From Pseudomonas sp. WJP1 (lineage in GTDB: Bacteria; Pseudomonadota; Gammaproteobacteria; Pseudomonadales; Pseudomonadaceae), in contig NZ_CP110128.1 of the NCBI RefSeq assembly GCF_028471945.1, forward strand, positions 3,646,501-3,710,500: 64,000 nucleotides of DNA, given 5' to 3'. This document shows positions 47,780-55,755 of this stretch, in pieces. A program made the position numbers and the translations under genes. A model generated the notes under the pieces. It saw only the letters and a program-made list of their open reading frames with translations. It was not told the DNA's origin and searched no databases. Numbering within the stretch: the first letter of the stretch is position 1; each line of letters begins with the position of its first letter.

Positions 47780-48967
47780 TCAACCGCGGCCGAACAGCGT
47801 CACGATGCCCGCGCCGCCAAGGCCCAGGTTGTGCTGCAAGGCGTGCTGGATATTGTCCACCTGGCGCTTGTCGGCGGTGCCGCGCAGCTGATGGGTCAGC
47901 TCGTAGCATTGGGCCAGTCCGGTGGCGCCCAGCGGGTGACCTTTGGACAGCAGGCCGCCCGACGGGTTGATCACCACTTGCCCGCCGTAGGTGTTGTCGC
48001 CGTCCATGACGAATTTTTCGGCGCCGCCTTCCGGACAGAAACCCAGGCCTTCGTAGGTCAGCAGCTCGTTGTGGGCGAAGCAGTCGTGCAGCTCGCAGAT
48101 GCGGATGTCTTCCGGGCCGACACCGGCCTTCTCGTACACCTCGGTCGACGCCTGACGGGTCATGCCGACGCCGACGATGCTGATCAGCGACGGCGGCTCG
48201 AAGGCTTGCGGCTGGTCGGTGACCAGGGACTGGGCCAGGATGCACACATCGGTACGCAAGCCGTGTTGCCGGGCGAAGCGCTCAGACACGAGGATGGTTG
48301 CCGCACCGCCGCAGGTCGGCGGGCATGCCATCAGGCGGGTCATGACACCCGGGAAAATCACCTGGTCGGCCATGACTTCTTCGGTTGTCACTACCTTCTT
48401 GAACACCGACAACGGGTTGTTCGCGCCATGGCGGCTGGCCTTGGCGCGGATGGCGGCGAAGGTCTCCATCTTCGTGCCGTATTTCTCCATGTGCTCTTTG
48501 CCCGCACCACCGAAGAATTTCAGGGCGTCCGGCATTTCACGGCCTTCAGGGAAGATCGCGTCGGCCACTTCATGGCCCTTGCCGTAGGTGATCGGACGGT
48601 CAAGCCAATGGGATTTCAGGGCGCCGGGCTGCATCTGCTCAAAACCAAACGCCAGGGCGCAATCCACGGCGCCGCTTTCCACGGCCTGGCGCGCCAGGTA
48701 GAGCGCCGAAGATCCGCTGCCGCAGTTGTTGTTGACGTTGATTACCGGAATACCGGTCAGGCCCACCTCGTAGAGCGCCGACTGGCCGCTGGTGGAGTCG
48801 CCGTACACATAACCGGCGTAAGCCTGCTGCACCTTGCGGTAGTCCAGGCCGGCATCCTGCAGTGCCTGGCGAATGGCTTGCGCGCCCATTTCGATGTAGG
48901 TACCGCTCTGGCCGGGCTTGGCAAACGGGATCATGCCGACACCGGCAACAATTACTTTCTGGGACAT
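47780..48967 (-). CDS. Thiolase (SCP-x/SCP2-thiolase type)
   Basis: A 395-residue thiolase. The nucleophile Cys lies in NVNNNCGSGSSAL, the second catalytic segment is ELHDCFAHNELL (HDCF motif intact) and the third is NPSGGLLSKGHPLGATGLAQ. This is the complete active site of SCP2-type thiolases, which accept branched and steroid-like 3-ketoacyl-CoAs in known cases. ATG 48967 follows GGAGAAAGTG. First gene of its operon; divergent from DUF1302-DUF1329 with 266 bp between starts. Confidence 0.91.
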   Translation of the reverse strand: MSQKVIVAGVGMIPFAKPGQSGTYIEMGAQAIRQALQDAGLDYRKVQQAYAGYVYGDSTSGQSALYEVGLTGIPVINVNNNCGSGSSALYLARQAVESGAVDCALAFGFEQMQPGALKSHWLDRPITYGKGHEVADAIFPEGREMPDALKFFGGAGKEHMEKYGTKMETFAAIRAKASRHGANNPLSVFKKVVTTEEVMADQVIFPGVMTRLMACPPTCGGAATILVSERFARQHGLRTDVCILAQSLVTDQPQAFEPPSLISIVGVGMTRQASTEVYEKAGVGPEDIRICELHDCFAHNELLTYEGLGFCPEGGAEKFVMDGDNTYGGQVVINPSGGLLSKGHPLGATGLAQCYELTHQLRGTADKRQVDNIQHALQHNLGLGGAGIVTLFGRG

Positions 48968-49070
48968 CACTTTCTCCAAGGTCAGTTATCAGGCCTGTGC
49001 CGCACGCCCCAGCCTGGAGCGAGCGCAGCAAACCGTCGACCGATGGTCACGTACACCGCACGCCCCCATA

Positions 49071-49145
49071 CCCCCTCCGGTGGAGGGGGCTTCGCAGCCA
49101 TGCGCAAGGCCATCGGGGGGCGCGACCAATGGAGGGGGATCCCCC
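49071..49145. promoter_or_regulatory. G/C-tract hairpins in the thiolase/DUF1302 divergent promoter region
   Basis: CCCCCTCC-GGT-GGAGGGGG (49071-49089) and the palindrome GGGGGATCCCCC (49134-49145) lie in the 266 bp between two divergent operons. They may affect transcript leaders; no binding protein can be named. Confidence 0.4.
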
Positions 49146-49233
49146 CCCACTCGAGGGGGAGGCGCAAAGGGCGGCGAGGTTAGCGTTGCGTGGCGGTACA
49201 CCAGAACAACAAGATCAGAGGGGTAACCAACAC

Positions 49234-51159
49234 GTGACTTTCGCAAGACATAAGAGCGCCCGACGCCAGTGGTCCAGCACCACGCTTCCCATCGAGTTTC
49301 GCCCTCACCTGCTGGCCCTGGCCGTGGGCCTCGGGTCGTGCGCCGGTGCCAACGCCGTCGACTTCCAGATCGGCGAAATCGAAGGTCAGTTCGATTCATC
49401 CCTTTCCATCGGTTCCAGCTGGGCCGTACGCGGGCCGGACCCCAAGTTCATCAACGCCGCCAACACCCTTGGCCTGCGCGGTGAATCGGCCACTCGCACG
49501 GCGGATGACAACCGGCAGAACTTCAAGAAGGGTGAAACCTTCTCGAAGATCTTCAAGGGTGTGCATGACCTTGAATTGAAGTACGGCGACAGCGGCGTCT
49601 TCGTGCGCGGCAAGTATTGGTATGACTTCGAACTGAAGGACGAGCACCGCCGGTTCTACGACATCGACGACAGCGGCCGCGATGACCTGGCCAAGTCTTC
49701 CGGGGCCGAGTTCCTCGACGCCTTCATCTACCACAACTACAACCTGGGCGACCTGCCGGGCAACGTGCGCCTGGGTAAACAGGTGGTGAGCTGGGGCGAG
49801 AGCACCTTCATCGGCAACTCGATCAACAGCATCAACCCGGTCGACGTCGCCGCCCTGCGCCGCCCCGGTGCCGAAGTGAAGGAAGGCCTGATCCCGGTCA
49901 ACATGCTCTACCTGTCCCAGGGCCTGGCGGAGAACCTCACCGTCGAGGGTTTCTACCAGATCCAGTGGGCCAATTCGGTGGTCGATAACTGCGGCACCTT
50001 CTTCGGCTCCGATCCACTGCCCCAGGGCTGCAACGATCGCCTGGTGTTCGCCGGTCCCGACCTCGCCCCGGGTGTGGCCCGCAACACCGCGAGCGCCGCG
50101 CAGATTCTCAGTGGGCGTGTGGTAGACGACGTTTACATGCCTCGCCTCAAGGACAACGACCCGCGCGACAGTGGCCAGTACGGTATCGCCTTGCGCTGGT
50201 TCGCCCCCGACCTGCACGACACCGAATTCGGCTTCTATGCCATGAACTACCACAGCCGCAACCCTTACCTGAGCTTCAAGCAAACCACCGTGGCGCCGAT
50301 CACGGCGGCCCAGGTGGGCGCCCTGCCCCCTGCCGCACGGGCGCTTGGTGTGGCCCAGAACCAGTTCGACCGGGTACGCGCCGCGCGCTACTTCGTCGAT
50401 TATCCGGAGGACATCCGCCTGTACGGGCTGAGCTTCCAGACCACCCTGGGCGAGACCTCCGTCGGTGGCGAACTGAGCTACCGCCCCAACATGCCCCTGC
50501 AAATCAACACCGCCGACCTGAACCTGGCGGCCATTCAATCCACCGATACCAATTTCACCACCCAGACCTCACCGGTCTTCACCTCCGGTGAAACCGCCCA
50601 GGCATTGGGCGGTGACTTGCCTGGCTACAAACGGATGCCGGTGATGCAGGCGCAAGTGACGGCCACGCAGTTCTTCGACCAAGTGCTGGGGGCCAGCCGC
50701 CTGACCCTGGTCGGTGAAGTCGGCTACAACCGCATCAATGGCCTGGGCTCGGCCGATGGCACCGATGTCCGGTTTGGCCGCAGCCCCGTGTATGGCGCCG
50801 GTGAATTCCCCGGTACCCAGAACGCGAGTGTCTGCGCCACCGCGACCAACCCGCAGAAGGAGTGCAACAGCCACGGTTTCTACACCACCGATTCCTGGGG
50901 TTACCGGATGCGCGCCAAGCTGGACTACACCAACGTCATCGCCGGCATCAACCTCTCGCCGAACCTGGCCTGGTCCCATGACGTGGACGGCTGGGGCCCG
51001 AACTTCGAGGAAGGCGCCAAGGCTGTAAGCGTCGGCGTGGATGCCGACTACCTCTCCACCTACACCGCAAGCCTGAGCTACACGGACTTCTTTGGCGGCC
51101 AATTCAACACCACCACCGACCGGGACTTCGTCTCGCTCAGCTTCGGCGTCAACTTCTGA
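49234..51159 (+). CDS. DUF1302 family outer-membrane-type protein
   Basis: A 641-residue exported protein. A GTG start follows AGAGGGG. The signal region LLALAVGLGSCAGANAVDF is followed by the DUF1302 core: IGEIEGQFDSSLSIGSSWAV, VRLGKQVVSWGESTFIG and GQYGIALRWFAP, with terminal beta strands ending RDFVSLSFGVNF (C-terminal Phe, barrel-like). It is paired with DUF1329 25 bp downstream, an arrangement common near hydrophobic-compound catabolic genes. Divergent from the thiolase operon. It is a paralogue of the 18208 gene, but longer by about 75 residues. Confidence 0.87.
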   Translation: MTFARHKSARRQWSSTTLPIEFRPHLLALAVGLGSCAGANAVDFQIGEIEGQFDSSLSIGSSWAVRGPDPKFINAANTLGLRGESATRTADDNRQNFKKGETFSKIFKGVHDLELKYGDSGVFVRGKYWYDFELKDEHRRFYDIDDSGRDDLAKSSGAEFLDAFIYHNYNLGDLPGNVRLGKQVVSWGESTFIGNSINSINPVDVAALRRPGAEVKEGLIPVNMLYLSQGLAENLTVEGFYQIQWANSVVDNCGTFFGSDPLPQGCNDRLVFAGPDLAPGVARNTASAAQILSGRVVDDVYMPRLKDNDPRDSGQYGIALRWFAPDLHDTEFGFYAMNYHSRNPYLSFKQTTVAPITAAQVGALPPAARALGVAQNQFDRVRAARYFVDYPEDIRLYGLSFQTTLGETSVGGELSYRPNMPLQINTADLNLAAIQSTDTNFTTQTSPVFTSGETAQALGGDLPGYKRMPVMQAQVTATQFFDQVLGASRLTLVGEVGYNRINGLGSADGTDVRFGRSPVYGAGEFPGTQNASVCATATNPQKECNSHGFYTTDSWGYRMRAKLDYTNVIAGINLSPNLAWSHDVDGWGPNFEEGAKAVSVGVDADYLSTYTASLSYTDFFGGQFNTTTDRDFVSLSFGVNF

Positions 51160-51184
51160 GCCGCAACAGACAGAGGGTACATCC

Positions 51185-52555
51185 ATGAAAGCAAGCAAGA
51201 TCATCACCTGCGCAGGCCTGGCGCTCTCCCTGCTGGCCAGCGGCGTCATGGCCGCCGTCAGCGAACAGGAAGCGGCAAAACTGGGCACGACCCTGACGCC
51301 ACTGGGCGCGCAAAAGGAAGGCAACGCCGACAAGAGCATTCCCGCCTGGGATGGCGGTCTCAAGCCCGGCGCGGCACCGGTGGACGCCAAGGGATTCCTG
51401 GGCGACCCGTTCAAGAACGAGAAGCCGCTGTTCACCATCACCGCGGCCAATGCCCAGCAGTACAAGGACAAGCTGACACCCGGCCAGCTCGCCATGTTCC
51501 AGCGCTACCCGGACACTTACAAAATTCCGGTCTATCCCACTCACCGTACCGCGGCGGCGCCTGTGGGCATTTACGCTGCCGCGAAGAAAAGCGCGGTCAA
51601 TGTGCAGTTGGTCAATGAAGGCACTGGCCTGGGCAACTTCGCCGATTCGCGTTACTACGCCTTCCCGATCCCCAAGAGTGGCGTCGAGGTCTACTGGAAC
51701 TTCGTAACGCGTTTTCGTGGCGAGAACGTCGAGCGCTGGTCGGTCCAGGCGGTGCCGCAGGTCAACGGTGACTACACCGTCGTCGAGACGCACGACCAGA
51801 ACAGCTTCCCGCAATACATGGATGGCGTGGATCTGCAGGCCGAGAAGAACATCCTCTATTACTACATTTTCGCGGTAGATGCGCCAGCGCGCCTGGCCGG
51901 CACGGTGTCCATGGCCCATGAAACCATCGACCAGGTCACCGAGCCGCGCAAGGCCTGGACCTACAACGCCGGGCAACGCCGTGTACGCCGCGCGCCACAA
52001 CTAGCCTACGATGCGCCGGGCCTGGCCTCGGACGGCATGCGCACTTCCGACAACGCCGACATGATGAACGGCTCGCCGGACCGCTATGACTGGAAACTGA
52101 TCGGCAAGAAGGAGATGTACATTCCCTACAACAACTACAAGCTGCAGTCGCCAAGCCTCAAGTACGCGGACATCATCAAGCCTGGCCACATCAACCAGGA
52201 CCTGACCCGCTACGAGCTGCATCGGGTGTGGCACGTGCAGGCGACATTGAAGGCTGGCGAACGGCATATCTACGCCAAGCGCGACATGTATTTCGATGAA
52301 GACACCTGGGTATTGTCCGAGGTGGACCATTACGACGGCCGCGGCCAACTGTGGCGCGTGGGTGAAAACTACACCTACAACAACTACGAAAAAGGCTTGA
52401 ATGCACCGGCCGCCCAGGGGTTCTACGACCTGCTTGTCGGCCGCTACATCGTGGCAACCATGAGCAACGAGGCGAAATCGGCACCGCAATACGGCGCCCG
52501 CACCAAACTGGCGGACTTCACACCGGCGGCGTTGCGTAACGCGGGTATTCGCTGA
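51185..52555 (+). CDS. DUF1329 family exported protein
   Basis: A 456-residue protein with a signal peptide (ITCAGLALSLLASGVMAAV) and DUF1329 landmarks: LTPLGAQKEGNADKSIPAWD, FPIPKSGVEVYWNFVTRFRG, NAGQRRVRRAPQLAYD and RYELHRVWHVQATLK. The fold of the family resembles LolA/LolB-type lipoprotein carriers, so a periplasmic lipid-carrier role is plausible (inference). It is co-transcribed with the DUF1302 gene and followed by a terminator. Confidence 0.88.
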   Translation: MKASKIITCAGLALSLLASGVMAAVSEQEAAKLGTTLTPLGAQKEGNADKSIPAWDGGLKPGAAPVDAKGFLGDPFKNEKPLFTITAANAQQYKDKLTPGQLAMFQRYPDTYKIPVYPTHRTAAAPVGIYAAAKKSAVNVQLVNEGTGLGNFADSRYYAFPIPKSGVEVYWNFVTRFRGENVERWSVQAVPQVNGDYTVVETHDQNSFPQYMDGVDLQAEKNILYYYIFAVDAPARLAGTVSMAHETIDQVTEPRKAWTYNAGQRRVRRAPQLAYDAPGLASDGMRTSDNADMMNGSPDRYDWKLIGKKEMYIPYNNYKLQSPSLKYADIIKPGHINQDLTRYELHRVWHVQATLKAGERHIYAKRDMYFDEDTWVLSEVDHYDGRGQLWRVGENYTYNNYEKGLNAPAAQGFYDLLVGRYIVATMSNEAKSAPQYGARTKLADFTPAALRNAGIR

Positions 52556-52579
52556 CCTCTAGCAACAGTGGATGAACAG

Positions 52580-52604
52580 ACGCCCCGCTTGCGGGGCGTT
52601 TTGC
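52580..52604 (+). terminator. Rho-independent terminator after DUF1329
   Basis: ACGCCCCGC-TT-GCGGGGCGTTTTGCG lies 25 bp after the stop codon: a 7-8 bp GC stem with a short T-run. Confidence 0.82.
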
Positions 52605-52638
52605 GTTTGGCACAACATCATTGGCGACTGACACGCCG

Positions 52639-52734
52639 CCATCGCGAGCAGGCTCGCTCCTACAGGGGATTTGTGGCCGTACACAGATGTTGTATCCGCT
52701 GCAGACTCACTGTGGGAGCGAGCCTGCTCGCGAT
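52639..52734. repeat. REP pair (inverted)
   Basis: ATCGCGAGCAGGCTCGCTCC and, about 70 bp on, its inverse GGGAGCGAGCCTGCTCGCGA. The pair lies between two convergent terminators. Confidence 0.85.
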
Positions 52735-52792
52735 GAGGCCGGCACATTCAACATCGCTGGCCACTGACGCACTGCCCCCATACTCGCCAGTT

Positions 52793-52821
52793 AAAAAAAA
52801 GCCGACCCAAAGGCCGGCTTT
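52793..52821 (-). terminator. Rho-independent terminator of the ligase operon on the minus strand
   Basis: On the minus strand, AAAGCCG pairs with CGGCTTT and is followed directly by a run of eight T. It is 20 bp past the ligase stop codon. Confidence 0.85.
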
Positions 52822-52840
52822 CTCACATCGCAACGAGACT

Positions 52841-54538
52841 CTACTCGAAAACAACCTTGCAGCGGCTCGCACCCCACCCTTCGATCTGCCCCTGATACCG
52901 CTCCTCGATCAGGCTGCGGCGGATCTTCAGGGTCGGTGTCAGCAGCGCATTGGTGACGGTCCAGGGTTCAGCCACCACCACCAGGCACCCCAGTTGTTCA
53001 TGCGACTCGAACTGGGCATTGACTTCGGCCAGGAAAACCTCGAGCTCAGTGGCCGCCTTGTCACGACCCTCGGCCGTGGCGAGCGCGGCGCGGGTATCGG
53101 GGGAAACGTTAAGCAAGGCCAGCGGTTGCGCCAGGCCAACCCCGGTGACGCAGGATGCCTCGACACGCGGATGATTGCCCAGTTTGGCTTCGATCGGCAC
53201 AGGCGCGACGTACTTGCCCTTGGCGGTCTTGAACAATTCCTTGACCCTTCCTGTGATCCGCAGGCGCCCTTGCTCATCCAGTTCGCCACGGTCACCGGTG
53301 CAGAACAGTCCGTCGGCGGTGTAGCTCTCAGCGGTCAGGTCAGGTTGCTTGTAATAGCCCAGCATCTGCGCCGGGCTCTTCACCAGGATTTCGTTGTTGT
53401 CACCGATACGGCATTCGACCCCCGGGATCGCCGCACCCACGTAGCCGACCCGCACCTGGCCCGGCAGGCTGAAGTGCGAGGTGCCGAAGTTCTCCGACAT
53501 GCCATAGCCTTCCAGCAGCTCAAGGCCCAGCTCGCGGTACCACTCCATCACCTTGACCGGCAACGGCGCAGAACCGGACAGCCCGGTATGCACCTGGTCA
53601 AGCCCAAGGGCCGAGAGGATCTGCGCCTTCATCAGCTTTCCTTCCACCGGATCGGCGAAGACGGTAGCCTGGCGGGCAGGATCGATCCGTTCGTTGATGC
53701 CCTGGTAGAACTTGCCCCACAGCCGCGGCATGGACAGGAAGATCGTCGGGCGCGCGCGGCGCAGGTCGTCGCTGAAGGTTTCCAGCCCCAGGTTGAAGAA
53801 CACCCGGCAACCGCTGTACAGCGACACCGCTTCCACAACCGCCCGTTCGGCGGTATGGGCCAGGGGCAGGTAGGACAGCAGCCGATCGCTGGTGCTCGTG
53901 CCCTTGCCATTGTCGTACATGCAACCGGTCACCGCCGGTGCGGCGTACATGGCGCCGAAGCTGTGCATCACGCCCTTGGGGTCGCCGGTGCTGCCCGAGG
54001 TATAGATGATGGTGGCGAGTTCGCCTGGCACCGCTTCGACCACCGCTTGCAGTGGCGCGGTACGGGCGATGACCTGATCCCAGGATTCACCCTGGCCGCA
54101 GCCGGACATGGGCAAATCGATCAGCGGCAAATCGGCGGGAATCGAGGCACACACTGCGTTCCAACCCGCCGCGTCACCTTCAAGACGACCGACAAACAGC
54201 AGGCGTATCTGCGCATGCTCCAGCACGTAGCGCACCGTGTCGCTGTTGGCGGTGGTGTACAGCGGGACGCTGACGTGCCCGGCCATCCAGATCGCCAGGT
54301 CGGCGATGATCCAGTGGGCGGTGTTCTTGCCGTAGATACCAATCGAAGACTTCGCCGGCAAGCCCAGGCTTTGCAGGTGAGCGGCCATGCGCCGCGCCTG
54401 GTCGCCCACTTCACGCCAGCTGTAGTCTTGAACGCTGCCATCGGGCAAGGGCTGGGTCAGGTAGATGGCATCTGGCGTGCTGTGCTCCCAGTGAAGGAAG
54501 CGATGCAACAGTGTCGGGTGCTTATTGTTGTTGTTCAT
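52841..54538 (-). CDS. Long-chain/steroid-type acyl-CoA synthetase (AMP-forming)
   Basis: A 565-residue ligase. The P-loop is IIYTSGSTGDPKGVMHSF, followed by LSYLPLAHTAERAV, LEGYGMSENFGTSH, GLFCTGDRGELDEQGRL and ITGRVKELFKTAKGKYV with the catalytic Lys region near the C-terminus. The pattern TGDRGELDEQG and FKTAKGKYVAPVPIE is that of the long-chain/ACSBG/FadD15-like branch. ATG 54538 follows AGGATC. Last gene of the operon of two dehydrogenases, MFE-2-like fusion and thiolase-like protein. It probably activates the acid degraded by that operon. Confidence 0.9.
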   Translation of the reverse strand: MNNNNKHPTLLHRFLHWEHSTPDAIYLTQPLPDGSVQDYSWREVGDQARRMAAHLQSLGLPAKSSIGIYGKNTAHWIIADLAIWMAGHVSVPLYTTANSDTVRYVLEHAQIRLLFVGRLEGDAAGWNAVCASIPADLPLIDLPMSGCGQGESWDQVIARTAPLQAVVEAVPGELATIIYTSGSTGDPKGVMHSFGAMYAAPAVTGCMYDNGKGTSTSDRLLSYLPLAHTAERAVVEAVSLYSGCRVFFNLGLETFSDDLRRARPTIFLSMPRLWGKFYQGINERIDPARQATVFADPVEGKLMKAQILSALGLDQVHTGLSGSAPLPVKVMEWYRELGLELLEGYGMSENFGTSHFSLPGQVRVGYVGAAIPGVECRIGDNNEILVKSPAQMLGYYKQPDLTAESYTADGLFCTGDRGELDEQGRLRITGRVKELFKTAKGKYVAPVPIEAKLGNHPRVEASCVTGVGLAQPLALLNVSPDTRAALATAEGRDKAATELEVFLAEVNAQFESHEQLGCLVVVAEPWTVTNALLTPTLKIRRSLIEERYQGQIEGWGASRCKVVFE

Positions 54539-54611
54539 GACAGATCCTGCATTTTTGAAGGAAGGTGTTCCACCCATTGAAATTGTTCTGTTCGTGGCCG
54601 GTTTCGGCGCT

Positions 54612-55691
54612 TCACCCGCGCTGGAAAAGGGTCGTGGTCACCGTGCCGTCGTCACCCACCTGATGCTGCAGGGCCAGTTGCACATCGGCCACCTGGCGTC
54701 GCCCAGCGCTGCCACGCAGCTGCTGCACCAGCTCTATGCATTGCGCCAGAGCGCTTGCTGCCGAGGCATGACCCAATGTCAGCAAGCCCCCGCAAGGATT
54801 GATCACCAGATTGCCGCCGTAGGTATTATCGCCGTCTTCGACCAGTTTCTCACCGTCGCCTTCGGCGCAGAAACCCAGCGCTTCATAGAGTAACAACTCG
54901 CTGACGGTGCTGAGGTCGTGCAGTTCGCAGACGGCAATGTCCTGCGGTCCCCTGCCCGCTTGCTCATACAGCTCCCGGGCGGCGGCGACGTTGACCTCAT
55001 AGTTGACGCCGGCGAAGGTTGCCCCCAGATCCAGTCCGTTCAATTGCTGCGGGGATACACAGGCCTGGGCGGCGACTTGAACCAGCGCGTCGTGGCCGTG
55101 GCGCCTGGCAAACTCACCGGAACACAGCAACACCGCTGCCACGCCTGAGCTGGCCCAGGCTACCTGCGGATGGGTGAGTGGATCGGCGATCATCTGCGCC
55201 TGCAACACCTGGTCCAGCGTCAGCATGCTATCGAGCGCCGCATGCTGGCGCGCCTTGACGGCGATCATGGCAAAGGTTTCTCGTCGAGTCTGGTAGCGCG
55301 CCATGTACGCCTGCGCCGTGGCGCCCAGATGCTCATAGCCGAGAGTAGCCGCAGGCGCCCCCTCGATACCCAGCACCAGAATGCTTTCCGCGTGCCCAAG
55401 CAGGATGGCCTGGCAAGCGCGTGCGAACAACGCACTGCCATCAGCGCCACCCGGCGCAAAGTGGCGGAGCGGCACCTGCGCAAGCCCCACCGCTTGCAGA
55501 GCACGCTGCAAGGCCGCGCCATCCATCGCGCCCGTCACGGCATGGACCTCCGCGATATCGCGCGCGCACAAACTAGCGTCGGTGAGCGCCTGTCTTATCG
55601 TAGCGCCGATCAGCAAGGGCGGATCGGGGCCCAGCGCGGCCGGGCTGAAGGGCGACATACCTACGCCAATCACATTGACGCAACGTTGCAT
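54612..55691 (-). CDS. Thiolase-like protein lacking the nucleophilic Cys (possible aldolase/Ltp2-like)
   Basis: A 359-residue thiolase-fold protein. ATG 55691 follows CAGGAGAGCACG. Aligned with the intact thiolase at 47780 (NNNCGSGSSAL), the nucleophile segment reads FAPGGADGSAL, so Cys is replaced by Gly. HDCF reads HDLS, and GHPLGATG reads GHASAASA. The C-terminal half is otherwise very similar, including EDGDNTYGGNLVINPCGG. It is therefore unlikely to be a thiolase. Ltp2-type steroid side-chain aldolases are a known Cys-less branch, but no DUF35 partner gene is nearby. It lies between the MFE-2-like fusion and the ligase. A structural partner role is the other option. Confidence 0.8.
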   Translation of the reverse strand: MQRCVNVIGVGMSPFSPAALGPDPPLLIGATIRQALTDASLCARDIAEVHAVTGAMDGAALQRALQAVGLAQVPLRHFAPGGADGSALFARACQAILLGHAESILVLGIEGAPAATLGYEHLGATAQAYMARYQTRRETFAMIAVKARQHAALDSMLTLDQVLQAQMIADPLTHPQVAWASSGVAAVLLCSGEFARRHGHDALVQVAAQACVSPQQLNGLDLGATFAGVNYEVNVAAARELYEQAGRGPQDIAVCELHDLSTVSELLLYEALGFCAEGDGEKLVEDGDNTYGGNLVINPCGGLLTLGHASAASALAQCIELVQQLRGSAGRRQVADVQLALQHQVGDDGTVTTTLFQRG

Positions 55692-55755
55692 CGTGCTCTC
55701 CTGAAATAGAAAAACTGCCGCCTCCCGTTCATGGAAGCGGCAGGTGGCCCGGCAA

